A program made the position numbers and the translations under genes. A stretch of DNA of 64,000 nucleotides, taken from Comamonas testosteroni (GTDB lineage: Bacteria; Pseudomonadota; Gammaproteobacteria; Burkholderiales; Burkholderiaceae_C). Positions 56,176-64,000 of this stretch are shown one piece after another (positions within the stretch are counted from its first letter, which is position 1; the number at the start of each line of letters is the position of its first letter). The stretch lies in NCBI RefSeq assembly GCF_014076415.1, contig NZ_CP043568.1, forward strand, positions 2,976,001 to 3,040,000, in the 5' to 3' direction. Under the pieces are notes generated by a model. It ran no database searches. It had not been told where the DNA came from and saw nothing but the letters and a program-made list of their open reading frames with translations.

Positions 56176-56208
56176 CAAGACCCGCATGAATGATCTCTGC
56201 GGGTCTTG
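56176..56208. terminator. Terminator of the micro-ORF transcript
   Basis: CAAGACCCGC (56176-56185) and GCGGGTCTTG (56199-56208) form a 10-bp perfect stem followed by TCATTT. It closes the micro-ORF unit before the convergent phaB gene. Confidence 0.75.
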
Positions 56209-56270
56209 TCATTTGAGGGCCTGCCGTTTCTTGCCCCTAGGCTCGCAGAGAGAAGCGCCACAGGCATGAA

Positions 56271-56292
56271 AAAAGGAGCCGAAGCTCCTTTT
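56271..56292. terminator. Terminator after phaB (bidirectional)
   Basis: AAAAGGAGC-CGAA-GCTCCTTTT is a 9-bp stem with a tetraloop and A/T tails on both sides. On the minus strand it follows the phaB stop by 18 bp and would end the phaCAB transcript. Confidence 0.88.
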
Positions 56293-56310
56293 GCCGAAGC
56301 CTGAAAAGGC

Positions 56311-57048
56311 TTAATGCATGTGCAGGCCGCCGTTGACGGCAAAGTCCGCACCTGTGGAATAGCTGCCCTCTTCCGAAGCCAGCCAGGAGATGATGGAGGC
56401 AATCTCCGCAGGCTCACCCAGACGCTTGACGGGCACGCCCGCCACGATCTTCTCGAGCACATCGGGGCGAATGGCCTTGACCATATCGGTGCCGATGTAG
56501 CCAGGGCTGACTGTATTCACGGTCACACCCTTGGCGGCCAGCTCTTGCGCCAACGCCATGGTGAAGCCATGCATGCCTGCCTTGGCAGCCGAGTAGTTGG
56601 TCTGACCGGCCTGGCCCTTGGCGCCGTTGACCGAGCTGATGTTGATGATTCGGCCCCAGCCCTTTTCCACCATGTCTGCCACCACCTGCTTGGTGACGTT
56701 GAACATGGAGTTGAGGTTGGTTTCGATGACCGACTTCCAGTCGTCCGGCGTCATCTTGACGAACATGCGGTCGCGGGTGATACCCGCGTTGTTCACCAGC
56801 ACATCGATGTTGCCGTGCTCTGCCTTGGTCTGGTTGAAGGCTTCGACGGTGGATTCCCAATCCCCCACATTGCCAACCGAGGCATAAAACGTGTAACCCA
56901 ATTGCGCCTGCTCGTCCAGCCACTTGCGGTAGTCGCGCGATGGTCCGCAACCCGCGATCACCTTGAAGCCATCCTTATGCAAACGCTGGCAGATTGCGGT
57001 ACCAATACCGCCCATGCCCCCCGTGACGTACGCTACTTTCTGACCCAT
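56311..57048 (-). CDS. phaB: Acetoacetyl-CoA reductase
   Basis: NADPH-dependent short-chain dehydrogenase of 245 residues that reduces acetoacetyl-CoA to (R)-3-hydroxybutyryl-CoA, the PHB monomer. The cofactor loop is TGGMGGIGTAICQRL, followed by LVNNAGITRD. The catalytic Ser-Tyr-Lys set is in INISSVNGAKGQAGQTNYSAAKAGMHGF. The C terminus ends in TGADFAVNGGLHMH, as in other PhaB proteins. The ATG has AGGAGAG upstream. It is the third gene of phaC-phaA-phaB, after a 260-bp gap that holds its own inverted repeats. Confidence 0.95.
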   Translation of the reverse strand: MGQKVAYVTGGMGGIGTAICQRLHKDGFKVIAGCGPSRDYRKWLDEQAQLGYTFYASVGNVGDWESTVEAFNQTKAEHGNIDVLVNNAGITRDRMFVKMTPDDWKSVIETNLNSMFNVTKQVVADMVEKGWGRIINISSVNGAKGQAGQTNYSAAKAGMHGFTMALAQELAAKGVTVNTVSPGYIGTDMVKAIRPDVLEKIVAGVPVKRLGEPAEIASIISWLASEEGSYSTGADFAVNGGLHMH

Positions 57049-57092
57049 TCATCTCTCCTGTCAATCAATGGTTATTTCACGATCACACTATC

Positions 57093-57125
57093 AACGATAA
57101 GAATTCTTAGAAATTGCTTATCGTT
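57093..57125. promoter_or_regulatory. Inverted repeat AACGATAAG-N15-CTTATCGTT upstream of phaB
   Basis: A 9-bp perfect inverted repeat (57093-57101 and 57117-57125) starting 45 bp upstream of the phaB start, with the small palindrome AGAATTCT inside. The half-site AACGATAAG also occurs in the repeat at 18801-18822 upstream of the kfrA-like gene. It is a candidate operator for an internal phaB promoter. Confidence 0.5.
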
Positions 57126-57141
57126 TTGAACGCCACACACC

Positions 57142-57168
57142 TTGCACGCTGGCCATGCCAGTATGCAA
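57142..57168. promoter_or_regulatory. TGCA-type palindrome in the phaA-phaB gap
   Basis: TTGCA-CG-CTGG-CCATG-CCAG-TA-TGCAA is a nested inverted repeat with one mismatched pair step. The TTGCA half-sites recall the TTGCACTGCAA site before phaZ. PhaR binding is possible but not shown. Confidence 0.4.
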
Positions 57169-57308
57169 TCGAGTAGGTCCCAATGAACCCGCTTTCGCCG
57201 TGGTTTACCTCGTGATCTTCCCTAGGGTCGACGGGAGGCTGGCATCAGCGGGCTTCCCAGACTGCACCGATCTTCAGGAGCACCGGAGCAGTCTGCAATC
57301 CTGAAGCC

Positions 57309-58490
57309 TCAGCAGGCTTCCACAGCCATAGCAACACCCATGCCACCGCCGATGCACAAGCCGGCCAGGCCCTTCTTGGCACCGCTGCGCTGCATTTCAT
57401 GCAGCAGCGTCACCAGAATGCGGCAGCCCGATGCACCAATGGGGTGACCGATGGCAATGGCACCGCCGTTGACGTTGACCTTGGCAGTGTCAATGCCCAG
57501 ATCCTGATTCACCGCGCAGGCCTGTGCGGCAAAGGCTTCGTTGAGTTCGAACAGGTCCACATCGGCCGCCTTCCAGCCGGCGCGATCCAGCGCCTTGCGC
57601 GTGGCATAGACAGGACCCAGACCCATGACCTCGGGGGCCAGGCCGCTGGTGGCATAAGACACGATCTTGGCCAGAGGCTTGAGGCCCAGAGCCTTGGCCT
57701 TGGCCGCCGTCATCACCACCACGGCCGCTGCGCCGTCGTTCAGACCCGAGGCATTGCCAGCCGTCACCGAGCCTGCCTTGTCGAAAGCGGGCTTGAGGGT
57801 GGCCAGCACATCGGCATTGGTCTTGCGGTTGACGTATTCGTCGCTGTCGAACACGATGGGGTCACCCTTGCGCTGGGGAATGCTCACTGGAACGATTTCG
57901 TCCTTGAACTTGCCCGCATCCTGCGCGGCCGCAGCCTTTTGCTGGCTGGCCAGCGCCAGCGCATCCTGCTGCGCGCGGCTGACGTTCTTTTCCTTGGCCA
58001 CGTTCTCGGCAGTGATGCCCATGTGGTACTGGTTGTAGACATCCCACAGACCGTCCACGATCATGGTGTCCACCATCTTCCAGTCACCCATGCGCTGACC
58101 GTCGCGCGAATTGGGCACGGCATGGGGCGACAGGCTCATGTTTTCCTGGCCCCCGGCGACCACGATTTCGCTGTCGCCGGTTGCCACGGCCTGAGCCGCC
58201 AGCATCACGGCCTTCAGGCCGGAGCCGCAGACGGCATTGATCGTCAGCGCAGGTGTCTCCTTGGCAATGCCGGCTGCCATCATGGCCTGACGCGCAGGAT
58301 TCTGTCCGGCCGCCGCCGTCAGCACCTGACCCATGATGACTTCACCGACCTGATCCTTGCCCACCTTGGCACGGGCCAGAGCCTCGGAAATCACGGTCGC
58401 ACCCAGCTGGGTTGCAGGAATCTTGGCCAGAGAGCCGCCGAACTTGCCGACCGCCGTACGTACGGCGGAAACGATAACGATGTCTTCCAT
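57309..58490 (-). CDS. phaA: Acetyl-CoA acetyltransferase (beta-ketothiolase)
   Basis: Biosynthetic thiolase of 393 residues that condenses two acetyl-CoA to acetoacetyl-CoA. The acylated Cys is in [16 protein letters not shown] near residue 88. The thiolase signature [18 protein letters not shown] holds the catalytic His, and [13 protein letters not shown] carries the second Cys near the end. It follows phaC by 145 bp and precedes phaB, the usual class I operon order. Confidence 0.95.
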   Translation of the reverse strand: MEDIVIVSAVRTAVGKFGGSLAKIPATQLGATVISEALARAKVGKDQVGEVIMGQVLTAAAGQNPARQAMMAAGIAKETPALTINAVCGSGLKAVMLAAQAVATGDSEIVVAGGQENMSLSPHAVPNSRDGQRMGDWKMVDTMIVDGLWDVYNQYHMGITAENVAKEKNVSRAQQDALALASQQKAAAAQDAGKFKDEIVPVSIPQRKGDPIVFDSDEYVNRKTNADVLATLKPAFDKAGSVTAGNASGLNDGAAAVVVMTAAKAKALGLKPLAKIVSYATSGLAPEVMGLGPVYATRKALDRAGWKAADVDLFELNEAFAAQACAVNQDLGIDTAKVNVNGGAIAIGHPIGASGCRILVTLLHEMQRSGAKKGLAGLCIGGGMGVAMAVEAC

Positions 58491-58635
58491 TGCTGACGAA
58501 CCTTTCTAGGTTTCTTACAAGTGATGCATGCGTGCGGGTCGCATCCTGTTCATCGTGCCACCCGCCGCTTCCTATCACGGTGCAAGCCTTGCTTGCTGCA
58601 CCGCAATATGGAACTGATTGTGCCTCAGGCCTCGC

Positions 58636-60528
58636 TCAGGCTTTTGACAGAACGTAGCGACCCGGTGCATCTTCGATGGCCTCATAGGCACGTGCACGGC
58701 CATAGCTCTTGGGAGCCGCAAGCTGCTTGCCTGCATGGCTGCCCAGCCAGGCACTCCAGTCCGTCCACCAACTGCCCGGATACTCCGTGGCCTCGGCCAG
58801 CCAATCGTTGAACGCACCCGGAAATTCGCCATCCTCACGCAGCCAATGGCTACGCTTGTTCTTTGCCGGCGGGTTGATGACGCCGGCGATATGGCCGGAG
58901 GCACCCATCACGAAACGACGCTCACCGCCCAGTACCTGCGACGAGGCATAGGCCGCCGCGACAGGAACGATGTGGTCCTCACGCGAGCCGTAGATATAGA
59001 CCGGCATCTTGAGCTGGCTCATGTCGATCTTCTCGCCGCACACGGTCAGCACGCCGGGCTTGATCAGATTGTTCTCGAGGTAGAGATTGCGCAGATACCA
59101 GGCGTAGAACGGGCCGGGCAGATTGGTGGAGTCGCTGTTCCAGTAAAGCAGATCGAATGGCGGCGGCGTCTCGCCCTTGAGGTAGTTGCCCACCACATAG
59201 TTCCAGACCAGATCGTTCGGGCGCAGAAAGCTGAAGGTGGATGCCATGTCCTGGCCCTTCATCAGCCCGCCTTTGCCCATTTGCATCTCGCGCAGACGCA
59301 CCATGTTTTCATCGATGAAGATGTCCAGAATGCCTGTGTCGCGGAAGTCGATCAATGTGGTCAGCAGCGTCATGCTGGCGACGGGAAAAACATGGGCCTC
59401 CACCTTGGCCGCAGCAGTTTTGCTGCCTGTCTTTGCAGCCGCAGCGCGGCTGCGGGGCTTGGCAGCTTGCGCCTGTCCATGCTCGCGGGCATGGCGTGCT
59501 GCCAGCACTGCCATGGCAGTGGATAGCATGGTGCCGCCCACGCAGAAACCCAGCACATTGATCTGCGGCGCCTCGCAGATATCCTGAACCGTGCTCACTG
59601 CCTTGAGTACGCCATCTTCGATGTAGTCATCCCAGCTCTTGTGAGCCTGGCTTTCGTCGGGATTGCGCCAACTGACCACAAAGGTGCGATGCCCCTGGCT
59701 GACGGCATAGCGAATGACGGAGTTGTCCGGCTGCAAGTCCAGAATGTAGAACTTGTTGATGCACGGCGGCACCATCAGAAAAGGCTTCTCGAATACCTTG
59801 GCAGTCAGCGGCTTGTATTCGATGAGCTGGAACAGTTCGTTCTCGAAAACCACCGCGCCCTCGGTGGTCGCCACGTTCTTTCCAACGGTGAACAGGCTTT
59901 CGTCGGTCATGGAGACATGACCCTGGCGCATGTCGGCCAGCAGATTGGCAATGCCCTGAGCCAGGCTCTCGCCCTTGGTTTCAACAACCTTGCTGAGCGC
60001 ATCGGCGTTCAGCGCCAGAAAATTGCTGGGCGCCATGGCTGCCACCCATTGCTCGACCGCAAAGCGCACGCGATTGCGTGTTTTCTCATCGCCCTGCACC
60101 GCTTCGGCCATGCCGGTCAGCATGCGACTGCCCAGCAGGTAGTTGGCCGCGGCCATCGATGCAACGGGATTGGCGCTCCACTCGGGCTTGGCAAAGCGCT
60201 TGTCCCTGGACAGCAGGGCCTGAATCTGCTTGCCATCTGCCAACGACTGCACTGACTGCAGGTATTCCTGCTGCAACCCCTGCAGTTTGGCAGCATCGAA
60301 CTGAACCGCTTGAGCCGGACCCGTTGCCATCTGGGGCATGGCCGATTGCATGGCGTCCATGACTCCGGCCCAAGGGTTGGGTGCTGCTCCCAGACCCGGC
60401 ATGGCGCTGAGCCCCATGGGTGCACCGGACTGCATCTGCTGAAGCGTCTGGAGGCTCTTGCTCCACTGCTCCTGCCAGAATTGTTGAATGGATTGGCCAG
60501 CCTGGCCCCAGCTCGGGTCAAAATTCAT
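58636..60528 (-). CDS. phaC: Class I poly(3-hydroxyalkanoate) synthase
   Basis: Granule-forming polymerase of 630 residues that joins 3-hydroxyacyl-CoA units. The lipase-like box is NVLGFCVGGTML with nucleophile Cys329. The other catalytic residues are Asp in GSREDHIVPV near 518 and His546 in GASGHIAGVINPP. PGVLTVCGEKIDMSQLKMPV and the C-terminal APGRYVLSK are typical class I features. Just after the lipase box there is an extra Ala/Lys-rich segment of about 37 residues (344-380) compared with the Ralstonia enzyme. AGGATG lies upstream of the start ATG. Confidence 0.96.
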   Translation of the reverse strand: MNFDPSWGQAGQSIQQFWQEQWSKSLQTLQQMQSGAPMGLSAMPGLGAAPNPWAGVMDAMQSAMPQMATGPAQAVQFDAAKLQGLQQEYLQSVQSLADGKQIQALLSRDKRFAKPEWSANPVASMAAANYLLGSRMLTGMAEAVQGDEKTRNRVRFAVEQWVAAMAPSNFLALNADALSKVVETKGESLAQGIANLLADMRQGHVSMTDESLFTVGKNVATTEGAVVFENELFQLIEYKPLTAKVFEKPFLMVPPCINKFYILDLQPDNSVIRYAVSQGHRTFVVSWRNPDESQAHKSWDDYIEDGVLKAVSTVQDICEAPQINVLGFCVGGTMLSTAMAVLAARHAREHGQAQAAKPRSRAAAAKTGSKTAAAKVEAHVFPVASMTLLTTLIDFRDTGILDIFIDENMVRLREMQMGKGGLMKGQDMASTFSFLRPNDLVWNYVVGNYLKGETPPPFDLLYWNSDSTNLPGPFYAWYLRNLYLENNLIKPGVLTVCGEKIDMSQLKMPVYIYGSREDHIVPVAAAYASSQVLGGERRFVMGASGHIAGVINPPAKNKRSHWLREDGEFPGAFNDWLAEATEYPGSWWTDWSAWLGSHAGKQLAAPKSYGRARAYEAIEDAPGRYVLSKA

Positions 60529-60732
60529 GCTTACATCCTAGTCAAGGCAAGCGACCGGCGATCTCAGGGTCTAGGGACGCTTGCGGAATCTGCAATACGG
60601 CTCACACGGCGGCATTGTCACCTATGCGCCAGGCAGTTCCGACAAGAAGCAGCTTCATTTCGCCGTTATGAAGCTGTTTTGACACAAAACAACCCGGAGC
60701 CAGCATGCTTTCTGGCCCATTACAGAAACACC

Positions 60733-61047
60733 ATGTACCTTATCGCCATCGCCTGGATGTACGTTGTCGTGATGATGACGATCGCCGAGGCTGCCAGCCC
60801 CGGCGGCACCCTGCTGGGTGCATTTTTCACCTTTGTGCTCTACGGTCTGCTGCCGCTTTCCATCGTGCTCTACATACTGGGCACGCCGGCCAGAAAGCGC
60901 CGCCTCAAAGCCCGACAGGAACAGGAAGCACTAGCTGCAGGACACGCGCCCCCCAGCCCCGGCTCAGGCGTCGCGCCAGATGCTGGCAGCCAGCCGCCCG
61001 CTGCCACCCAGACGGACGGCGTCACGCCGGTGCGAGAAGAAACGTGA
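60733..61047 (+). CDS. Small inner-membrane protein of unknown function
   Basis: Protein of 104 residues. Two hydrophobic segments are visible (MYLIAIAWMYVVVMMTIAEAA and LLGAFFTFVLYGLLPLSIVLYILG), followed by a basic stretch (ARKRRLKARQEQEAL) and a Pro/Ala-rich tail. This looks like a two-helix membrane protein with a cytosolic tail. The ATG at 60733 begins at the first helix. Its 3' end overlaps the convergent pgeF gene by 84 bp. Similar small proteins lie next to pgeF in related genomes as far as I recall; the role is unknown. Confidence 0.75.
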   Translation: MYLIAIAWMYVVVMMTIAEAASPGGTLLGAFFTFVLYGLLPLSIVLYILGTPARKRRLKARQEQEALAAGHAPPSPGSGVAPDAGSQPPAATQTDGVTPVREET

Positions 61048-61881
61048 CGCATTGCTGACTGTGCACCAGGGGAGGCTGCCATCGTTACCGAAGACTGCAG
61101 CAATGCCCAATGCAGCAAGCCGCTGGCGTGCCAGTTGCGCCAGATCGGCCAGATATTTGGTGCTGCTGCCCGGTACAGGCACAAAGTGCCGTGCCGCATC
61201 TGCGTCATGCGCCATGAAGATATCGCGCACCTCGGCCCCCACTTCGAAGGACTCTGAGCCTATGCACGGGCCCAGCCAGGCCTGGGTGCGAGCGGCAATG
61301 CGGGATGGCTCCGTGTCGGTCGCTGAAAGCGATTGCTGCGCCTGAACTTTCCGGGAAAAGGACTCGAAGAGCATCTCCAGCACACCGCCGGGCAACGGCC
61401 CCTCGGACTGCTGCCTGCCGGGCGGCATGCCGGCCAGACCGCGCCAGCCAGCATGGGCCGCCCCCACGACCAGCCCCGAATCATGGGCCAGCAACACGGG
61501 CAGACAGTCCGCCACCATGATGGTGCAGACCACGCCTGCATCGCCGGTCACGCAGGCGTCGAAGGCTGCACCATTGGACTCCATCACATTGCCTGCATCC
61601 AGCGTCAGCACGTCCACGCCATGCACCTGCTGCAGGAACGCCGTGCAGGCACCGGGGGTGCGGGCCTGCAGCAACGCGTTGAACAGCTCGCGGTTGCGGC
61701 GCACGTGAGCGGGGTTGTCGCTCACGTGGTCGCCCAGGTTCATGCTGCCCCAGGGTGCCTGACTGACGCCGCCCTCGCGCGAGGTGCAGATGGCATGCAC
61801 GCCGGGCAGAGCCGGCCAGTCGGGGACCAGCCAGGAGTCGGGCCACAGCTCCGGTGGACCCGGCCGATAGGTCTCGCTCAT
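60964..61881 (-). CDS. pgeF: Peptidoglycan editing factor / laccase-domain protein
   Basis: YfiH/DUF152-family protein of about 305 residues. In E. coli PgeF removes wrongly built muropeptide precursors; other members were called polyphenol oxidases or purine nucleoside phosphorylases. Metal ligands and active site are in FLQQVHGVDV, VADCLPVLLAHD, VGAAHAGWRGLAGM and WLGPCIGSESFEVG. A Ser/Gln-rich insert follows HAGWRG. The ATG at 61881 (MSETYRPG) has GAAGAGGG upstream and overlaps the end of maiA less than the alternative at 61902. Confidence 0.88.
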   Translation of the reverse strand: MSETYRPGPPELWPDSWLVPDWPALPGVHAICTSREGGVSQAPWGSMNLGDHVSDNPAHVRRNRELFNALLQARTPGACTAFLQQVHGVDVLTLDAGNVMESNGAAFDACVTGDAGVVCTIMVADCLPVLLAHDSGLVVGAAHAGWRGLAGMPPGRQQSEGPLPGGVLEMLFESFSRKVQAQQSLSATDTEPSRIAARTQAWLGPCIGSESFEVGAEVRDIFMAHDADAARHFVPVPGSSTKYLADLAQLARQRLAALGIAAVFGNDGSLPWCTVSNASRFFSHRRDAVRLGGSGRLAASIWRDA

Positions 61882-61891
61882 GGCGCCCTCT

Positions 61892-62557
61892 TCACTCTGC
61901 ATCCGGACAGGCCGAGGGATGGGCCTGCTGGAAAGCCGGCAAGGCGTTGCAGCGCTCGACCACGCCCATCAGGCGCGGCAGCGCATCGAGATTCACATTG
62001 AAGCGCTGGGCGTTGTAGATCTGCGGCACGAGGCAGCATTCGGCCAGCGTGGGGGTGTCGCCCCAGCAAAACGTCGAAGGCGACAGACCTGAGGCCTTGC
62101 GTTCGGCATCCAGCAGCGCCAGCTGACGCTCGAAGGCTTCGAGGCCCGAACGCACCCAGTGCGCGTACCAGCCATTCTTGGCTTCGTCGCTGACCCCCAT
62201 TTGGTGCACCAGGTACTTGAGCACGCGCAGATTGTTGAGCGGATGGATCTCGCAAGCCACCATCTGTGCCAACGCACGCACATGGGCACGGCCCAGAGCA
62301 TCTCTGGGCAGCAATGGTGTTTGAGCATGGGTCTCATCGAGATATTCGATGATGGCCATGGACTGTGTGAGCCAGTGCCCCTCATCCGTCACCACTGCGG
62401 GCACCAGAGCGTCGCCCACATGGGAGGCATAGGCCGCAGCCTTTTGCTCGCCGCGCACCAGATGCACAGGCACGGAGTCATAGGAAAGCCCCTTTAGTTG
62501 CAGCGCAATGCGCACACGGTAAGAGGCGGAAGAACGGAAATAGGTATGCAGCTTCAT
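61892..62557 (-). CDS. maiA: Maleylacetoacetate/maleylpyruvate isomerase (zeta-class GST)
   Basis: Glutathione-dependent cis-trans isomerase of 221 residues. The thioredoxin-like half has SSASYRVRIALQLKG, the zeta-class active-site signature (usually SSCSYRVRIAL; the Cys is Ala here). ALVPAVVTDEGHWLTQSMAIIEYLDE binds glutathione. The helical half ends in PRLMGVVERCNALPAFQQAHP. The ATG at 62557 starts MKLHTYFRS. A divergent FAH-family hydrolase lies 162 bp away, and the pair could form the lower part of tyrosine or gentisate degradation. No ring-cleaving dioxygenase is in the window. Confidence 0.88.
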   Translation of the reverse strand: MKLHTYFRSSASYRVRIALQLKGLSYDSVPVHLVRGEQKAAAYASHVGDALVPAVVTDEGHWLTQSMAIIEYLDETHAQTPLLPRDALGRAHVRALAQMVACEIHPLNNLRVLKYLVHQMGVSDEAKNGWYAHWVRSGLEAFERQLALLDAERKASGLSPSTFCWGDTPTLAECCLVPQIYNAQRFNVNLDALPRLMGVVERCNALPAFQQAHPSACPDAE

Positions 62558-62719
62558 GATGCGAGCAGCATAGCGCGAGCCGCGCGTGCTGGCATTTTCC
62601 CTAGGTCCGGAATACGTAAAAGCCGTCGTGCGGCGTGCCGTCGGCGCTGCCGCATCGTGGCACACTGCTTGCCACATCAACCATTGCTGATTTCAGCGCC
62701 TGTTCCTGCCGAGGACCTC

Positions 62720-63415
62720 ATGAGTTACGTGTTCAATCCCCCTGCCGTTGCCAGCCTGCCTGTTGTGGGCCGCGGCGAGCGCTTTCCCATTCACCGCATC
62801 TACTGCGTGGGCCGCAACTATGAGGATCACGCCAAGGAAATGGGCTTTACCGGCCGCGAACCGCCGTTCTTCTTCATGAAGCCTGCGGACGCGACCGTGG
62901 CAGTGGAAGCCGGCAGCACCACCACTGTGGCCTATCCCACGCTGACCCAGAATCTGCATCATGAGATCGAGCTGGTCGTTGCCATCGGCAAGGCCGGCAA
63001 GAACATCAAGGCAGCCGATGCACAGCAGTACATCTACGGCTATGCCGTGGGTCTGGACATGACACGTCGCGACCTGCAAAACGACATGAAGAAGCAAGGC
63101 CGCCCCTGGTGTATCGGCAAGGCTTTCGAGCAATCTGCCCCCATAGGTCCCATCACCCCGGCCGATCAGGCGGCAGACATCGTCAACGCCGAGATTTCAC
63201 TGCAGGTCAATGGCGACTATCGCCAGCGCAGCCACATCCACAAGCTGATCTGGAATATCGCCGAAACCATTGAGCATCTCTCCAGCGCCTGGGAGCTTCA
63301 GCCCGGCGATCTGATCATGACCGGCACCCCCGAGGGAGTGGCCGCCGTGGTCAAGGGAGATGTGCTGGAGGGCGCAGTCAGCGGACTTGAATCCATCAAG
63401 ATCCAGCTCGCCTGA
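62720..63415 (+). CDS. Fumarylacetoacetate hydrolase-family protein (fumarylpyruvate hydrolase-like)
   Basis: Protein of 231 residues that likely cleaves a C-C bond in fumarylpyruvate or a related acylpyruvate. Family motifs are IYCVGRNYEDHAKEMG, FFMKPADATV, metal-binding residues in HHEIELVVAIGKAG and GYAVGLDMTRRDLQ, and GDLIMTGTPEGVAAV. It is the short bacterial type, not the 420-residue tyrosine-pathway enzyme. GAGG lies just before the ATG at 62720. It is divergent from maiA, which supplies fumaryl substrates. Confidence 0.9.
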   Translation: MSYVFNPPAVASLPVVGRGERFPIHRIYCVGRNYEDHAKEMGFTGREPPFFFMKPADATVAVEAGSTTTVAYPTLTQNLHHEIELVVAIGKAGKNIKAADAQQYIYGYAVGLDMTRRDLQNDMKKQGRPWCIGKAFEQSAPIGPITPADQAADIVNAEISLQVNGDYRQRSHIHKLIWNIAETIEHLSSAWELQPGDLIMTGTPEGVAAVVKGDVLEGAVSGLESIKIQLA

Positions 63416-63493
63416 AAATCCTTGGCGTACAGGCAGTTAGCGCCGGCCAGGTACTCGGGGAGTCATGCCGCAATCAAGGTGTGACTCCCTTTT

Positions 63494-63545
63494 TCATAGC
63501 TGTTTGCACATGTTGTACCTGCGCTAGCGGCCTGATTTGCTTATA
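63494..63545 (+). repeat. Interspersed ~50-bp repeat, copy C
   Basis: Reads TTCATAGCTGTTTGCACATG then GCGCTAGCGGCCTGATTTGC, matching the CATAGCT, TGC and CTAG-GCC-GATTT blocks of copies A and B. It ends 8 bp before the start codon of the Nudix gene, so it forms that gene's leader. Confidence 0.65.
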
Positions 63546-63553
63546 GTTGCGGA

Positions 63554-64000
63554 ATGATTTTTCGCAGCCCCATCAAGTTCTGCCGCAATTGCGGCACCGC
63601 AGTCACCTACCGCGTTCCTGACGATGGGGATACTCGCGAACGTGCCGTTTGCCCAGCCTGCCACACCATCCACTATGAAAACCCGCTCAATGTGGTCGGC
63701 ACCCTGCCCGTAACGGACGACGGCCGCGTGCTGCTGTGCAAGCGCAATATCGAGCCGCGCCGCGGCAAATGGACGCTGCCTGCAGGCTTTATGGAACTGG
63801 CCGAAACCACCAGCCGCGGGGCCCAGCGCGAAACCGACGAGGAAGCCGGAGCCGACATCGAGCTGGGCAGGCTGTTCAGTCTCATCAACGTGCCCCAGGT
63901 TGGGCAGGTCCATCTCTTCTATCTGGCCCGCCTCAGAAGCACGCAGTTCTACCCCGGCCCCGAGACCATGGAGGCCCAGTTGTTTGCCGAGGCAGACATT
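63554..64000 (+). CDS. Nudix hydrolase with N-terminal zinc ribbon (cut by window end)
   Basis: The first 149 residues are visible; the frame is open to the window edge. The N terminus has a zinc ribbon (FCRNCGTAVTY and RAVCPACHTIHYENP). The Nudix box is GFMELAETTSRGAQRETDEEAGADI, which fits the GX5EX7REUXEEXGU pattern except for the Thr in place of the usual hydrophobic residue. Members hydrolyse nucleoside diphosphate derivatives, with NADH pyrophosphatase-like activity possible. The start codon follows interspersed repeat copy C. Confidence 0.9.
   Translation, partial: MIFRSPIKFCRNCGTAVTYRVPDDGDTRERAVCPACHTIHYENPLNVVGTLPVTDDGRVLLCKRNIEPRRGKWTLPAGFMELAETTSRGAQRETDEEAGADIELGRLFSLINVPQVGQVHLFYLARLRSTQFYPGPETMEAQLFAEADI

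Overview
The window looks like a chromosome segment of a GC-rich betaproteobacterium of the Comamonadaceae, most probably Comamonas. This is inferred from the protein families, a class I phaC-phaA-phaB polyhydroxybutyrate operon, a solitary RnfB-like ferredoxin, and a short interspersed repeat seen in at least five copies. It was not tested by any database search.

Region 1 (1-14.2 kb) is part of a horizontally acquired element. After an H-NS-type gene comes an IS5-family element that is itself interrupted by an IS3-family (IS150-group) element sitting exactly in the loop of a hairpin. Then follows one long leftward gene train (parA, parB, DUF2857-like, winged-helix protein, replication-type protein, winged-helix protein, PFL_4669-type protein, DUF3158-type protein, ssb, two unknown genes, SNF2-type helicase). 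It resembles the maintenance/replication block of PFGI-1-class integrative conjugative elements. No relaxase or type IV secretion gene is visible. Three 36-bp direct repeats with internal palindromes lie inside the train.

Region 2 (14.2-17.6 kb) is genetic debris: fragments of at least four transposases, a truncated HAD phosphatase, and a frameshifted glyoxalase I fused to part of a TehA/SLAC1-type transporter. A KfrA-like coiled-coil protein and a tyrosine recombinase (17.8-20.3 kb) close the foreign part.

Region 3 (20.2-35.4 kb) is chromosomal metabolism: an alpha/beta hydrolase, a FadL-type porin, and a propionyl-CoA to succinyl-CoA module (methylmalonyl-CoA mutase, MeaB, PccB, PccA, and a VOC protein that may be the epimerase) next to a divergent GntR regulator. 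An MHYT-PAS sensor and a long-chain acyl-CoA synthetase follow.

Region 4 (35.4-38.7 kb) is a second, AT-richer foreign patch with overlapping micro-ORFs, a Cache-GGDEF diguanylate cyclase and a broken integrase directly upstream of dusA, a known integration target.

Region 5 (38.7-64 kb) is core chromosome: dusA, phaZ, rnfB-like, a chemotaxis receptor, dapC-dapD, pilU, dapE-prmB, a methyltransferase, a TipA-like MerR regulator, a ferritin-like protein, a scar of three truncated catabolic genes, an ABC-F ATPase, phaCAB, pgeF, maiA, an FAH-family hydrolase and a Nudix gene cut by the window end. Between the ABC-F gene and phaB lies the most unusual object: two tiny ORFs with strong ribosome binding sites, each carrying the motif W-P-x-D-E-R-D-R-K-R, in what looks like their own transcription unit.

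The PHA theme runs through the window: phaCAB makes polymer, phaZ degrades it, and the methylmalonyl module consumes propionyl-CoA, the precursor of 3-hydroxyvalerate units.
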